A stretch of DNA of 64,000 nt, taken from assembly GCA_050084515.1 (NCBI GenBank), contig CM114272.1, positions 31,744,001 through 31,808,000 on the forward strand. The letters are read 5' to 3'. The position numbers and the translations under genes were made by a program. How positions within the stretch are numbered: position 1 is the stretch's first letter; the number at the start of each line of letters is the position of its first letter. Source of the DNA: Blasia pusilla (lineage: Eukaryota > Marchantiophyta > Marchantiopsida > Blasiales). Shown piece after piece: positions 38,202 through 50,644 of the stretch. The notes beneath the pieces are model-generated. The model was not told the DNA's origin. It saw only the letters and a list, made by a program, of their open reading frames with translations, and searched no databases.

Positions 38202-41200
38202 CTAGCTACACGATTGATAGTTTGAAACGAATCTGACAAGAACACGAGTGATTGGTGAGACGTGAATGGACGATGAGGCAAGCGACCCCACCACCTCCGC
38301 ACAACGTATCAATGCCAAGGCTTGTGCACGTTGTAAGGCCACTGAGATGCATTGCCGAAAATAAGTAGTAACTACCGAGAGATAAGGACTACGGGAAGGG
38401 GCAAGGTGATGATTCTCGAGGGAGTGGTGAGCACATGTTTTCAGGAAAGTATCAAAAGACACATGTAAATGACCAAATACTTCCACTGCAAAAGGAATAA
38501 ATCCCTCAGTCGCATGTGTCACAGCATAACTTAACTCCTTGATTCTTGCTGCAACTTCGGCCGCCAAACCTTATGTATGTGCGGCTCGACACACCAAATC
38601 AGAACGTGTTCGACCAACAACCACCACATCACCTAGTGTCCGAAATCCACCTCGAGGCATAACAAGATCCACACTCCGACGAGAGGTTGCTTGTGTGGTT
38701 GAAGGTAGGACATGGAGTTGCTCTTGCCCAACGGTGTATCCTACAGTACGAGCCACCGATGCTACCGCCTCTCTAATGACATAATGTGTGGCCGTTCGTT
38801 CTCCACCATGTGCACATCGGAGAATATGGATACCCTTGGCATCAATTCGGCACACCTAAGAGAGAAGGATGGGGAAGTCCAAGACGTAACCGCAAAGCTG
38901 TCGAGAATATACTTCGAGGAAGACGAAATGGAAGAATAAGAGGATTTGCAATAAGCCACGCCCCCGCTCCGGTACCCGCACATGAACGTAGACGAGCTTG
39001 ATTAGCGTCGGAGGATGCCTCGGAGAGAATGCAGGAAAAGTTGATTTGATGCAGATTTTCGGAGATATGCTCTTGAAGTCGATCAAACCCTTCTGTAATC
39101 AGTTGACTGAAAGGGGGTAAAATTGCTTGTGTAGCAAGAGGAAGAAGAGTTCGTGCAGATCTCAGTTGTTGTTGAAATAACAAGTTCCCCTCCTCTACAT
39201 GGGCAATATGATCCATCAAGATAGGTGTATCTCCTTCGAGAAACCTTGAAGCCATAATCGGTGCTACTAACGCCCAACTCCCCAAAAAGGTTGCGGGAGC
39301 AGATACGACTGTGGAGGACAGTCCCACCCCTCCAAAAGAAATAGGCAAGATAGCTTGTTGAGAAGCAAAGACACCATCTTCTCCCTCAAAGGTATTCGGG
39401 CCAAGAAGTTGACCAAAAGTTGCCAAGATAGAAGCATCAAAAGAGGCCAACCAATGTAAGAAGCTTGAAGTGGGAGGACAAGTGCGAAGAAGGTAGTAAG
39501 GACGTCGTAGAAAACATTGGGAGAGAATCCCATAAGCCACTTGGGGATCCCCAAGATGAGGTAACAAATGAAGCCATTCCACGTCTTTCAAAAGGGCCTC
39601 ATCCAAGAACTTTGAGACATAGTCGATGAAGCCAATTAGGACCCCAAGAACTCTAACCCCTTCAATGTAGATGGGAAAATCAGGAGTAGGTGGGGTGAAT
39701 GTTGAGAGAAGGCATGAAGGAGACCATACTCCACATTTACTAGGTTGGACTTTAAGGTTCAAGAAAGAGAGTTGCTCCACGAAATGGGTATAAGCAAGAA
39801 CCACTTCAGAAGGAGGACCTATAATGTGAGTGTCTTCAGCAATAGAAGGGAAAAGGCAAGATGGAAATGCTTGCGCTGATGCTCGAAGGGCATGAAAATG
39901 GGCAATGGCAAAGAGTGGGCCCCCCATAGGATCACCTTGACGTGTGCCACAAGCTGATTGTAGAATACTATATTCCCCAGAAGTAGCATGATGGGAATAG
40001 ATAATGGGCGTATCATAGGCAAAGAAGGAGCGAACAAATGGAATCAGGCTTGCGAGTTGTACTCCTGCACAACGTAACTCCTCAAAGATGGCCGTAGGAG
40101 AAACTGAATTGAATGCGTTAGCCACATCAACTTGAATTGCTACCCAATCTGGTTGAATATCAAGAGTGGAGCGAATCCCATGCACCACAGCCTCACAACC
40201 TCCAGGAGTTGCCACTCCAAATTGATGAGGAAATAAATGGGCACTAAAGTGAGGACGAAATTGCAAGCATAGGGATCGACTAACCAAGCGGTATAAAACC
40301 TCTCCAATAGCCAAAGGGCGCACACCTGAAGGAGGCTTATCCATAGCCAACAAACGACAAGCCCTTAAGAACCTAGAGATAGAGAATGGGAGACGACATG
40401 CCGCCATATGTGCACACATCTTATATAGAGAGACAAAACCACTTGCTGAATCTGCTGGGATAAAGCAATCGCGAAGATGCTCAAAAACCATCCCTGATAG
40501 CCCGCTTGCTGATAAGCGAAGAGTATGCAGAAAAGCCCTCTTGAAAAACTCCAAGTCAAGGTCCGTTGTATAGTCTTCCACAAAAGATGGAGCATCGCCA
40601 CTTGAAGGAGGATGAAGAGCTTCTAAGAGAGCCACTCTTTTCGCACTTGGAACCGCCGGAGAAAGAGGACCCAATGCTCGAGCTGCACGTGAAAACTCAC
40701 CAACCTGCCCCAAAAGTAGATTTCATCGAAGGTGTTGTTGTATTGAAGGCCTCCCATGATTGGCATGTTGAGTGGGATGAGCCGCAGCTAAGGCCTCTAC
40801 TCGAAGTACATGCTCATTCTGAAGATTCTCCCAATCCCCAAACATAAAGCGTTGAATACGTGTGGAGGTTTCACGATGACCCGTTGCACCATCCCTTGGA
40901 GCGAGGACTAAAACCCATTATGGGAAGAGTAATAGGAGATACCAAGCATTTATATCTGTGGGGTCACGCGCTAACCTTTCTAATGGGAAAAGCAAAGCTT
41001 GTTGGATGATGGGGCGAAGAGCAATAGGAATGCGAGTGTAGAGTCTAGGACGAGGAAGACCTGGATGGAAAAAGCGAAGGAGATCAATTTGGCTTAACCA
41101 AGTCCAAGCAGTTGTTGTGGGGAGTGCAGTAGGAGGTGCTATCGGGTTAGGGATTAAAGGCACATGCATGGATCGACAGTACCGCTGATGTCGATTGATC

Positions 41201-41703
41201 TCATTAGGAGCAAACTCCTTACCACAAGGTATGCAACGAACCTTTGGTACAAATGGAGAAGTAGAAGGATTACAAGGAGAGGAGGTGGGAGGTGTAGGAG
41301 GTGGTGATGGCCGACGATGAGGGGGTAAGTAGGTTGGGGAAGGAGGAGGAGGAAGAGGGGAGATTTGGGCAGAATAGATGGGAGTTGGAAGCAAGGGCAT
41401 AGATGAGATATGTAGAGATGGCAAAGTAGAAGGTTTCGGTAATAATGGATCAAGATTAGGCTCAATAGAACAAGACGAAGAAGGGAAAAGAGGAGAATCC
41501 GGAAGAAAAGTAGCGAGTGTAAAGGGTGTATTAGCATCTGGAGGAAAATGGCGAGATCTACGATGAGGAGGTGAACCAGGGGGAGAGGTTACGGCTATAG
41601 GAGGGCGTGTAAAACGAGATAAGCGAGTAGATGGAGAATCCAACTCCATCTCTAATGACATAGAAGTAAAGGTAGGCAAGTCTTCGAAGACAAGAAAAGA
41701 CAT
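38202..41703 (-). mobile_element. Decayed non-LTR retrotransposon with restriction-like endonuclease
   Basis: Read from 41,703 down, a Pro-rich N-terminus leads to a single zinc finger (RCIPCGKEFAPNEINRHQRYC, C-x2-C-x11-H-x3-C, about 41,170-41,235). A linker follows, then a reverse transcriptase (motif A QVDVANAFN, GTRQGDPMGG, then IAEDTHIIG at the catalytic box). A C-terminal C/H-rich and nuclease region (HILRCAHGG, then SVDLVMPRGG and LGDVVVVGR) comes next, and then FIPFAVEVFG. That order is typical of non-LTR elements that use a restriction-like (R2-type) endonuclease rather than an APE one. Damage: TAA at 40,918-40,920, TGA at 40,723-40,725, a frame change near 38,850, TAA at 38,571-38,573, and the RT box A-D-D changed to A-E-D (39,832-39,840). 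No poly-A tail or target duplication was found, so ends are approximate. Confidence 0.8.
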
Positions 41704-44068
41704 ATGAAACGTGGTTTGGAGAAAGCATGAGGATAACGAGCAAAGAAAAAGTAGTGGAATCCGTCCAAAAGAAATTTAGATGGAGAGATGAAGATTAGGC
41801 AATACCGAATTTATGATTGAAGATTATTATAAGAAAAATATTAAAAAAACAATTGAAAAGGAAAAGTGATGTATATGGCATCGGAAGAGATGGCTCAAGA
41901 ATATGAATTTCTAATGTCCTTAAGGAGATGGCAAACATATGTAGGGGCGAAACAATAAGGTAAGAAGTTGAAAGAGCAAGTAAGACTTTTGGGAGGAATT
42001 GAACTAAAACAAACCCGTACACAAAAATAGGCGCCTACACAGAAGGAAGAAAAACTAGAAAACCTACTTTATATCAAAAGAACGAGCTTGTCAAGACGAT
42101 CGAACCAAGCCCAAACACGTCCAAAACCGACATTCCAGAAGAAAGTTATGAAAGAAATTAGAAACACCAAAAAAGAGGATGTGAGGAGTAAGTGAGCCAT
42201 CCACCAATGACCGCTATGAGGGAATGAGTTCGTAATGTTGGGCCCGGCCCGTATCAAAATATCCATAAAAGCAAGAGGAATCCCTTAAACCAATGGTAAC
42301 CTGGTATCACTCTAAAAAAGAACGCTATGTTTGAAATTGCGTGTAAGAATCTATGAGCACATTTATGAGAGAAGGAGGTCCAAAGATCCGAAGAACTTTG
42401 GAAAACTCAATTTTAAGTGGAAAAAAGAAGAACCCAAAATTCAAACTTGAGAAGATGGACACATTGGACCTTAGATTGAAAAGATGGGATCAGCATGGAA
42501 ATAATTAGAAGCAAAATTTTAAACTTCCCTCCTTCTCCTCGGAATTTTGTTTGTCATATCTTGACCAGGTGAAAATGATCTCATACAAGAACTCAAGAAT
42601 GGATGGAGTGGCACTCCTTTGATACTCCTAATTGTTCTCATGCAAAACTAAAAAACATAAATACCATGGAAAGAGTTCAAGCTCCAAGAGATGAGTAAAC
42701 GAGTAGAGAGAACCACCACAACAATCAAGCGAAATACGGGCGACCTTCCATTCGAAATTTCAAACAGCTCGACTTCATCTGTTACCCGTTTTATTTCACT
42801 TTCTCATGAATTGCAATCTGCGTTACCTCTTTGCGTGCAACACAAGGAATCTCTGGAGACCATGGAAAGGATCATATATGCTGGTGCATTCGTAAGAATA
42901 AAGCTGACCGAAACATCGTAACTAACGTGGATTAAACCACGAATTGTTGCGTTGTCCTGCGGACCACTTTTAACCTAATTATCCCAGTTTCATACAGGGT
43001 TGGTGGATGAAGTTGTGAATGAGCCCAGGATACTAGTAGGCACCTATTTCTTATGTCGGAATCTTAGTTATTTTAAGTAAATATGCCAAAAATTGCAGAA
43101 TTTTCCCAATTCGAGCCCCATAATAGATTTTTGAAAAAAGAAGAAGGTAATAGTTTCTTAGAAATTATTACCAAAGTTCAAGACTTCCGTATTCATTTTA
43201 CTGAATTTTTTCTTTTCTTTAGTCAATTATGCCAAAAATGGGTGTGTCAGCGGGCTCAAACCCATCTCTAGTTCATTAGGACTCAGGAACTGAGCGCACC
43301 TTCAGGCCAGTACTCGGGTAGCTATTTTACACACAACTAAGAATATCCGAAAATATAGAAAATTTAGTACTTTGATAAACAAACCCCTGCCGAAAATTTG
43401 CCAACCTTTCTGTCTGGCGACCTTACAAAGGTGGCCGACACTGGCCGAGCCTCGCTTCGCTTCATGCTACCAGTGAGTTGGCTGAAATCGCAGGTTCAGT
43501 CTCACTCGTAGCCTGCGAATTCAACCCGCCCATCTCCTGCAGTAGTTGGCCAGCTCGACGAACCGGAGGCAGCATATGCAGTATGTACTCTTCAATGGAC
43601 TCGAATCTGTTCTCTGTCTGTCTACGGCTGGTTGCTCTTGGCGACTGTGGACTCGTGGAGACCTTCTCTCCCCCCTACGAAGCGATTCCGCGGCTCCCCG
43701 CGAAGACCGTACATTGACTGACCTGGTCACCGGTGCGGGCTCTCGTGAGTGTGTATGATGAGCGATAACGGAGGCAGGATCAAGCTCTACTCTCGGACTA
43801 GGTCTCCCTAGCCACCACCTCGTTCACCAAAAAATATCCCACAATGTTCCCGGAGGACAAGACATGTTTTTAAAATTGTACGTAGACCCGACTGCATAGA
43901 TCACTTCATCGACCTCAGCCGATGTTCCCCACCGGCTTAGATTACCGGCGACAGGAGAGAAGAGACAAACCCGTAGAGCAAGCACACACATGAATAAGTC
44001 GATTTGCATTGTAGGTCCCACTCGGGACAGACGCTGCCGTCTGGTACGGACTACATCCAGGATATGGT
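41704..44068. other. Intergenic, possibly 5' leader of the non-LTR element
   Basis: The minus frames at 41,795-42,022 and 42,069-42,266 are hydrophobic and without a family; they may be leader sequence of the neighbouring element. The plus frames at 42,691-42,921 and 43,478-43,758 have no recognisable domain. I support no gene here. Confidence 0.3.
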
Positions 44069-44110
44069 CGTCTTTGGCGACCATATCTGTTGATATGGTC
44101 GCCAAAGACG
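44061..44110. repeat. Perfect 19-bp inverted repeat with overlapping hairpin
   Basis: The arms cgtctttggcgaccatatc (44,069-44,087) and its exact complement (44,092-44,110) flank a 4-nt loop tgtt. The left arm also pairs with gatatggtcg at 44,061-44,070, so two alternative hairpins are possible. It lies about 640 bp before the hAT-like frame. Whether it belongs to that element is unknown. Confidence 0.8.
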
Positions 44111-44753
44111 TGGTTATCTAAGTTCCAGGTAACTTCTTACAGTTTCCAATTTAGGTTTACCTTTCTTAGAGTTTCCGCGTGCATTGAATGCCGGAGTGGT
44201 GTGAGGAGTACGCCCGCGACCCCGAGGAGCTCGAGAGGTCACGCTAGCTGTTCCGACATGGAATATTCTCAAAGATCTGTGGTCGAGATGGGGAGCAACA
44301 AGCACATGTTTAATGGTACTCCTGGTAGGAGCTTGGAAGACTTCGATCGTGCCTCCGGCTACCTCCGGGAAAATGACCACGAATCTCTGTTGTTCCTTAA
44401 TATGAGGATGAAGAGAACTTAGAGAAGAAGCATGAAATCTGGAAATCAGTAAAATTCGCAGTAATGTTCACGCGTGGTGGCAGAAATGGCTACGGCCGGC
44501 AATATCTCCAAGTTTGAAGGCAAGCCGTACTCTAGGAGCATGTGAAGTTAGCACACGCACACATTGGCATTGTATCTTTTCAGATCCACATTTTCTTGAG
44601 CTCCATTGTTTCATTAGCACCTACTAAGTGACAGGTTTATGTTGTGCAGTTTGCATATCTTGGCTTAGAGTTTTTCCCAGGTGGAGCCTTGGATAGGGCT
44701 CGCGGGTTTGGATTACATTAGTGAACTCTTTTCTGCATTCTCTGAGCCTCTAC

Positions 44754-47010
44754 ATGGCTAAGAGACAGCGAACAATGAATGAGATGCTACACAAGGAAGT
44801 TAGTCAAGACCTTGCAGAGGAGAACAATAGGTCAAGATCATCGAATGGGAGAGAAGGGGACAAATCAAATACTCATCCGACTAGTTAGAGTGAGAAAAAT
44901 AGATTGACTTGGAAGGATGATTGGTATACTTTATTTGATTGGATAGAATTCCATGTAGAATCTGGTCGGATTTTTTGCAAAGTCTGTAGACAGGGTAAGG
45001 GGAAAAGCTCCTTTGCCAGGGATGGTGCCATTAACTGTAAGGTTTCGGCCTTCACAGATCATGGTAAGTCGAATGAGCACATGAATCTTGCATGGGCTGC
45101 GAATGTGGGGAACAGATCCATGGCCAAGACTATAGCCACTACAAATCGGACTTGTGATATTGCACTTTTGACCCTATTCAAATGTGCATATTTCGTTGCA
45201 AAGGAAGCCTTGCCATTTTCAAAGTTCTCAAATCTGTGTAAGTTATTGATATTTGTGAATGCACCTATAACCCGCGACTTGTACCAAGATGAAAAAAGTT
45301 GTGCTGATATGTGTTTTTATATTAGCCAGGTTCTTCTCAGGAGGAACCTTTCAAAAGTGCAACAATCTCCTTTCTTTGGGATAATGATTGACGAGTCCAT
45401 AGATATTTCTGTTAATGGATATCTTGTTGTATTTGCAACTTACTTAGATGAGGGGCAAGTAGAGAGTTATTTTATAGGATTGCTCCAATGTCCAGAGAAA
45501 TGTTCGAATGCAATCACTAACAATTTGTTGGAGTTGATAAAGGATTCGGGACTTGAGGGATCAAAATTGGTTGCCTTTGGATCTGATGAAGCTTCTACTA
45601 TGGTAGGAAGCCAAAACGGAGTAGCATCTCAGCTGAAACATAAGATAAATCCTTTTATGCTGTCTGTGCATTGTGTGGCGCACAGGACGAATCTCGTTGC
45701 TTTAACAACAGCAAAAGGTGTAGGATGTAAGGAAATATCTATAGAAGTAGATTCAATCTTGAATGCAGTAGCTGGATATTTTAGAAGGTCGTCCAAGAGG
45801 AAGTGTGGTCTTGCAACTTTGCTAGAAAAGTTGAACGATTCTCAGGAAGTGATGAAGAGGTATCACAAGATTCGCTGGTTGTCACGTTGGCAGGCTGTTA
45901 CTACTTTATGTGACTCAGTGGAATCTGTCCTTGCATATTTCAGAGATATCTCGCCTTCAGAAGATGATGGTAATGTTGCAAATTTGTATAACAATCTCAG
46001 ATCATTTCAGATGATCTATCAGTTGTACTTTCTGGCAGATATTGTGTTTCTTCTTGCTAACTTGAGTAAGGTGTTCCAATATAAGTTTGTAGATGTTACT
46101 ACCATAGGTAGTATAGTGACTTCTGAAATAACTTCCATAACAATGAATTTTGTAATGGAGAATCCTGATCTGAATGCCTCCACTTTCTCTGAAGAAAGTG
46201 GTATCACATTCTACCAGACTTTGGTCCTCCAAGGGGTTACTTGAAACGTTTACAATATGAGATTAGGGGCAGAAAGTTCCACATCATAGAAATGTTGAGG
46301 AATCGGACAGGAAAGGATCTAGAGGCTGCCTTGTTGTTTCAGAAGATTTTTTCTGAGAGTGTTTGTGTAGCTTTACGAGATCGGTTTAGGGATAACAACT
46401 TGATTAGTGCTATGAGGATAATGAATCCTCTTCACATGCCTTCAAGGCAAGTGGGACTAAATAGTTGGGGTTGTAAGGAATTGGATGACCTCTGTGCACA
46501 TTTTGGGACAGACTTACCCTTCAAAGGTCACTTGCAACCTTCTTTACTGAGTGTAGGAGCTATGAAACAAGAGTTTCAATCATTTAAGCTCATGGCCACA
46601 ACGGAGTGGAAAGATCGGAACTTCAAGGACTTGTGGGCTATGGTAGTTGGAGCCCGTCCTTGCAATGTAAGTTCTCTAACTTGCTCATTTTAGCGAATAT
46701 TGCTAGGGTACAGTGTGTTAGTATTGCTATTTGTGAGAGAGCTTTCTATGTGCAGAATGTGATCAAGACTAAAAGTAGGAATAGGTTAATGACAAAGCAT
46801 TTGGATGCTGTTCTTAGGATTGCCTTTGAGAGGAAAATAGATGATTATGAAGGTTTGTTGGTTGAATCTGTAGTTCTTTGGAAGAATTCAACACATTTTA
46901 GATATGTGTATGCCAATCCCGAGAGATATATTTTTGAGATAGAAATTCCACCAGAAGTTCGCGTAAAGTTAAATGCCTTAGACCCAAGTGAAGTTGTTGT
47001 GGATATGTAA
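44754..47010 (+). pseudogene. hAT-family transposase, near full length but broken
   Basis: The frame starts MAKRQRTMNEML at 44,754, hits TAG at 44,886-44,888, and resumes at once (SEKNRLTWKDDW) to 46,244. A frame change leads to 46,241-46,668, and a second near 46,666 leads to the C-terminus ending at 47,010. Domains in order are a TTF/BED-type zinc finger (FCKVC ... DHGKSNEH), a DUF4371-like RNase-H-fold part (MIDESIDIS, VAFGSDEASTMVGSQ, HCVAHRTNLV), and a hATC dimerisation domain (IARVQCVSIAICERAF, then NVIKTKSRNRL). An intact enzyme would bind element ends and move DNA by cut-and-paste. Only three lesions break it, so it died recently or was once under selection. Terminal inverted repeats and an 8-bp target duplication were not found. 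Confidence 0.8.
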
Positions 47011-48889
47011 GATTAGGAAAAGCTTAGTGGTAGGGATATCAACTCAACAACATCCCGAGGAATCAAAAATCAACTGCAGAGAATAATAAAATTTTTGAAC
47101 ATTTAAAAAAAACTCCAGAAATTTCTCGGGGAGTTTCAAATATTACCTTTTCAAACCGGTTAAAATTTTTTAATTACGGGTCTATTCAACCTGCTGCAAG
47201 AAATTTATTCCCTCTCGTAAAATAACTCCCCGGACTCGTGTGTGAGACTCGCCCTTCACTAAAAGACGGTTATTATGCACACTTATGACCTAAAGCCTAA
47301 AGGAAGCAGGAGGATTAATGGCGTACGGGGCCGAGCGTGAGAAGCGCGAGTGGTGGGGCAAACGACAATCCAGAGTCTTAGCGATTCGATCATCACTTGG
47401 AAGAATCTTTTGTCTGTTCTTTCGATTTGAAGACCTACGTTTGAAATTTTCCCGTCCGCCCAAGTGGAGACTTCCACTCTTCCCTCAGTTTGAGAGTGTT
47501 AGCGCACCGTGAGCTTTGCCGTCGGAGAAGAAAGTGCAGGTGGAGAACCCCACCAAGTTCAAAGCAGGGTTCGGGGAGTTTCTGCATGGACCCGGTATCT
47601 TGCCGGGAGTTTCGAATCGGAGACAGTAATTCCGGTTTTGAAACGGTTTTCACGGAAAGTTTCAATTTCTACCGGCTGGTTTTACTCGTTTACTCGTATC
47701 TCCCCGATCGTTGGTTCAAAGTTGGAAATGCTCCAAGATCCTCGGTGAATTCCAATATAATCGGAGATACGAAGTAGCTCCACATTTCTTCCCTACGCAA
47801 GCGGCTAGCGCACCGATTGGCGTGCGGGTATATTCTCAGGTCGGGGTTCGGACTCACAGTTTCACCGGTTCTGCCGGTTAATGACTCAGTTGCGTGCGGT
47901 CACGTAACTAAGCTGTCATTAGATGGTCGAAACTGGCTACGCTAACTGGTTTCTGTGTATTGATTTTTGAAAATGTCCCACAACGAAGTCCTTGATGTGG
48001 ATCCTTGATTTACTACTGGAGTACTGGCGCGTTAACTCGTTAACCTCAAATCGTGTCGCTTACGACGAAAGACCGAGACCCCATACCCTGCTCAAGTCAT
48101 CAGAAGCTTGTGCTTTCCGTATTGACTTTGGTCAGTAATCGCTTAACGTTGACTGTCTTATAATATAGACAATAGATTCTCGACAGAGAATTTCCCCGAT
48201 GGTCATGCGCTGTCAGTGAGACACGGAGACCTCACTCGATGCCCGTCTCAGAAATGAATGTATCGGATATTTCGAAAATTAACTTGTCTCTAAATGGACC
48301 ACAAGATTTTCCCTCGCACGCTTAACGTTAGTAACGAGGCAACTCCCGAAGGTCGGGTAGGTTTTGCTCGGAAACCAGGAAATTGCTGGCAAGTTCGTTT
48401 TAGGGAATTTTTGGAAAATTTCTGCGCTATTTTTCCAGGTTCATTTCTGAATTTTGAGATGTTTTAATGTTTCATTTACGGCTAAGAAAATTTCCCCTCC
48501 TTTCGCAAGTTCAGGAAAATAGAATTTCACACATTTCAAGGAAATGTACAGTTGGAACTCTCTAAAGTCTTTTGACGAAGAGATGATAGACAAAATGGTT
48601 TGCGATGGCGGGTTGCCACAACCAGAGATGCCCCCGACCTATTTCCGGGAAAAAGCTGCCGAGATCTTAGAGCTGAGGCCCAGAGGCAATAACAACTTGC
48701 GGACTAGAGCCAAATGGTGATCTCTTATTCAGCGCGAAAATCCGCACAGTCCGAAAATCTCTCCGAGCATCATCGACGAGCGAAGAGTAAAAAATGAGAC
48801 TCAAGCTGTCCGAGCTACGCGGACTCTCGCTGAAAGAGCGAAATATGTTAACTCTCGATGAAAACAAATGAAAGTTAACTCTAGCAGTA
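47011..48889. other. Intergenic, no supported gene
   Basis: Short overlapping frames at 47,283-47,777 have no domain. A phrase near 47,655 (ggaaagtttcaatttctaccggctggtt) recurs in diverged form near 49,191 (ggaaagtttcattatctaccgagcggtt), so part of this is repeat DNA. At 48,604-48,720 a plus reading contains PEMPPTYFREKAAEILEL and looks coding but is short. Confidence 0.35.
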
Positions 48890-49558
48890 ATGGGGAGGGA
48901 TGCAAATGTGGGGCCTCCCCTGGCCCCAATTTCACTACCCCGCTTCCCCTTCTTGCAGCTCCCTCCACGGTTACGGCTTATTACGATTCTACGAACGGGA
49001 GAGATCGGACCCCCATTTCCGCCAAAAGCAAATGAACGCGGTAAGTATGTCGGCGGTAATTTCCAGTCTCCCCGCAACCAAGAACCCGGGTTATTTCTGC
49101 CCTTTCCCGGCAGTTTCTCGCCGGGCCGCTGCTTGCGGCAAACTCCTCCAGACTCCTCGGGAACTCGGCTGGGCACCAGTAAGTTCCCGGTGGAAAGTTT
49201 CATTATCTACCGAGCGGTTCGCATCCGTTGCTCCCGATTCATCAACACGCTGGACTACCCCGTGACGTCTGGTTCTCTATCGGAGAAAAATAGGCAAGCT
49301 CCAAGAAATGATGGGATTTACCAATTCCTAGAAACAGTCTGGAAAGGAAAGGAATGCTTGGTAGAGGATGTGCAGCTACCGTGTTTCTCGCGCCACAAAG
49401 AAACGTCAAAGATAAGTACAGCTAGACAACTTGGTGAGAACATGTTTCATTTATTGTGTCCAGAAAATCTGGGTTATCCATCGGGATCACGTAGTTGCAC
49501 TTTACGTGGGTATTCTAATCGAAATCTGGAAAAAGGAGCACGAAAGGAAATTTTCTAA
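48890..49558 (+). CDS. Unassigned 222-aa ORF, doubtful
   Basis: This is a long open frame with a Pro-rich start (VGPPLAPISLPRFPFLQLPP) and no recognisable domain. A 178-aa frame is open on the opposite strand over 48,667-49,203, and a third frame is open too, so GC-rich composition may explain the length. Part of it overlaps the repeat shared with 47.6 kb. I would treat it as a chance frame unless transcripts show otherwise. Confidence 0.2.
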   Translation: MGRDANVGPPLAPISLPRFPFLQLPPRLRLITILRTGEIGPPFPPKANERGKYVGGNFQSPRNQEPGLFLPFPGSFSPGRCLRQTPPDSSGTRLGTSKFPVESFIIYRAVRIRCSRFINTLDYPVTSGSLSEKNRQAPRNDGIYQFLETVWKGKECLVEDVQLPCFSRHKETSKISTARQLGENMFHLLCPENLGYPSGSRSCTLRGYSNRNLEKGARKEIF

Positions 49559-50322
49559 TGTACGAATACGTACGGACCTAGTGTCTCGTAATCGTAGTTG
49601 ACTCGCGTATATCAGTTCCACTGTGATTCATTTTACTCTATTTTAATTCGATAGCTCGATTTTGTCACGTTCTTCAACAAACGACGGAACTTCTTCACAT
49701 GCTGCACGCAGAAAAATAGTAAACAGGATCAATTGAACTCAGAAAACGATAACTGAGTGCTACCGATGCAATTGGCTGGCAGTATCTAACCACCATGTAC
49801 CATGAGGAAAATAAACTTTAATAGAAACTTGGATGGAAAACAGTGCTATGTGAGAAAAACTGCGGTGTACATCTGGACCAATTACTACTGGAGTCCGACA
49901 AGAACCACACGAACTGAATATATGTATGAGCAGCCAGTAGAATTGATGCTCAAAATAGATCAACCTGCGAGTTCATGCGCAAAGAACATGTTCTCCATGG
50001 GCCGTGGCGGGGTCAATGATGGTATACACAAAACTTAGACGCCGAAATACTCGTTACCGGCGACTCGAAACCACGAGGAGACAGCCGAATGCCCGGTAGA
50101 ATCCAGCGGAGCCTTGATGCATGCAACCTCAGTTTCCGCTTTCATTTCTGCTCTGCGATTGGTCGCAAATTAGCGCCGCTAGGACAGTTAAAGACTGCTT
50201 CGACCGGGAGCGGGTGAATTAGCCGGTTCACTCCAAACACCCCCAAGGCTAGCTAGTCTTGGAGGCCGTACACCCAATCTTAGGTGTCTCTCTCGCCCAC
50301 ACGGCCGCGTCATACGTCATGA

Positions 50323-50356
50323 TCATGGATATGCCACGGTGATGGCATATCCATGA
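50323..50356. repeat. Perfect 14-bp inverted repeat
   Basis: The arms tcatggatatgcca (50,323-50,336) and tggcatatccatga (50,343-50,356) flank a 6-nt loop. It sits about 90 bp upstream of the peroxidase 3 TATA box, so it could act in cis or be a footprint of an excised element. Confidence 0.8.
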
Positions 50357-50441
50357 GTGCCGGCAAAGATGATGCTCGACTTTAGTCCTATGTTCTCTTA
50401 CGAACTGCTTACAGCGGTGCAGCTTTGGGACTCGAGTTCCG

Positions 50442-50448
50442 TATATAA
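50442..50448 (+). promoter_or_regulatory. Peroxidase 3 TATA box
   Basis: tatataa at 50,442-50,448, 203 bp before the ATG at 50,645, matches the spacing in peroxidases 1 and 2 (211-223 bp). The surrounding promoter is otherwise diverged, and the gccagc inverted repeat of the other two is not seen here. Confidence 0.55.
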
Positions 50449-50644
50449 CACGCGGATTTCCAAAACGAAGTCATCCTGTCTACTGATCTCAACATCACGT
50501 TGGGACTGATAGACCTGAATAGCTTCATATCTCATATCTGACCGCCGGCTCAGGAAAATTTTGAATTCGATTGTAGATATTCGCAAGCCTTCGTTCGATT
50601 TTCTTCATTTCTGCCCCATAGCTAGTCACCGTAGGAGGAAAAAC

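Noticed and set aside
43440-43520. Possible tRNA (gcaggttcagtctcact)
   Set aside because: The T-loop consensus is poor, and no cloverleaf with acceptor and anticodon stems can be drawn.
48667-49558. Two long opposed ORFs (178 aa minus, 222 aa plus)
   Set aside because: Three frames are open at once over GC-rich DNA and none shows a domain. Only the longer is listed, at low confidence.
50561-50644. N-terminal extension of peroxidase 3 from an upstream TTG
   Set aside because: It would put 28 non-family residues before a proper signal peptide; the ATG at 50,645 fits the family.
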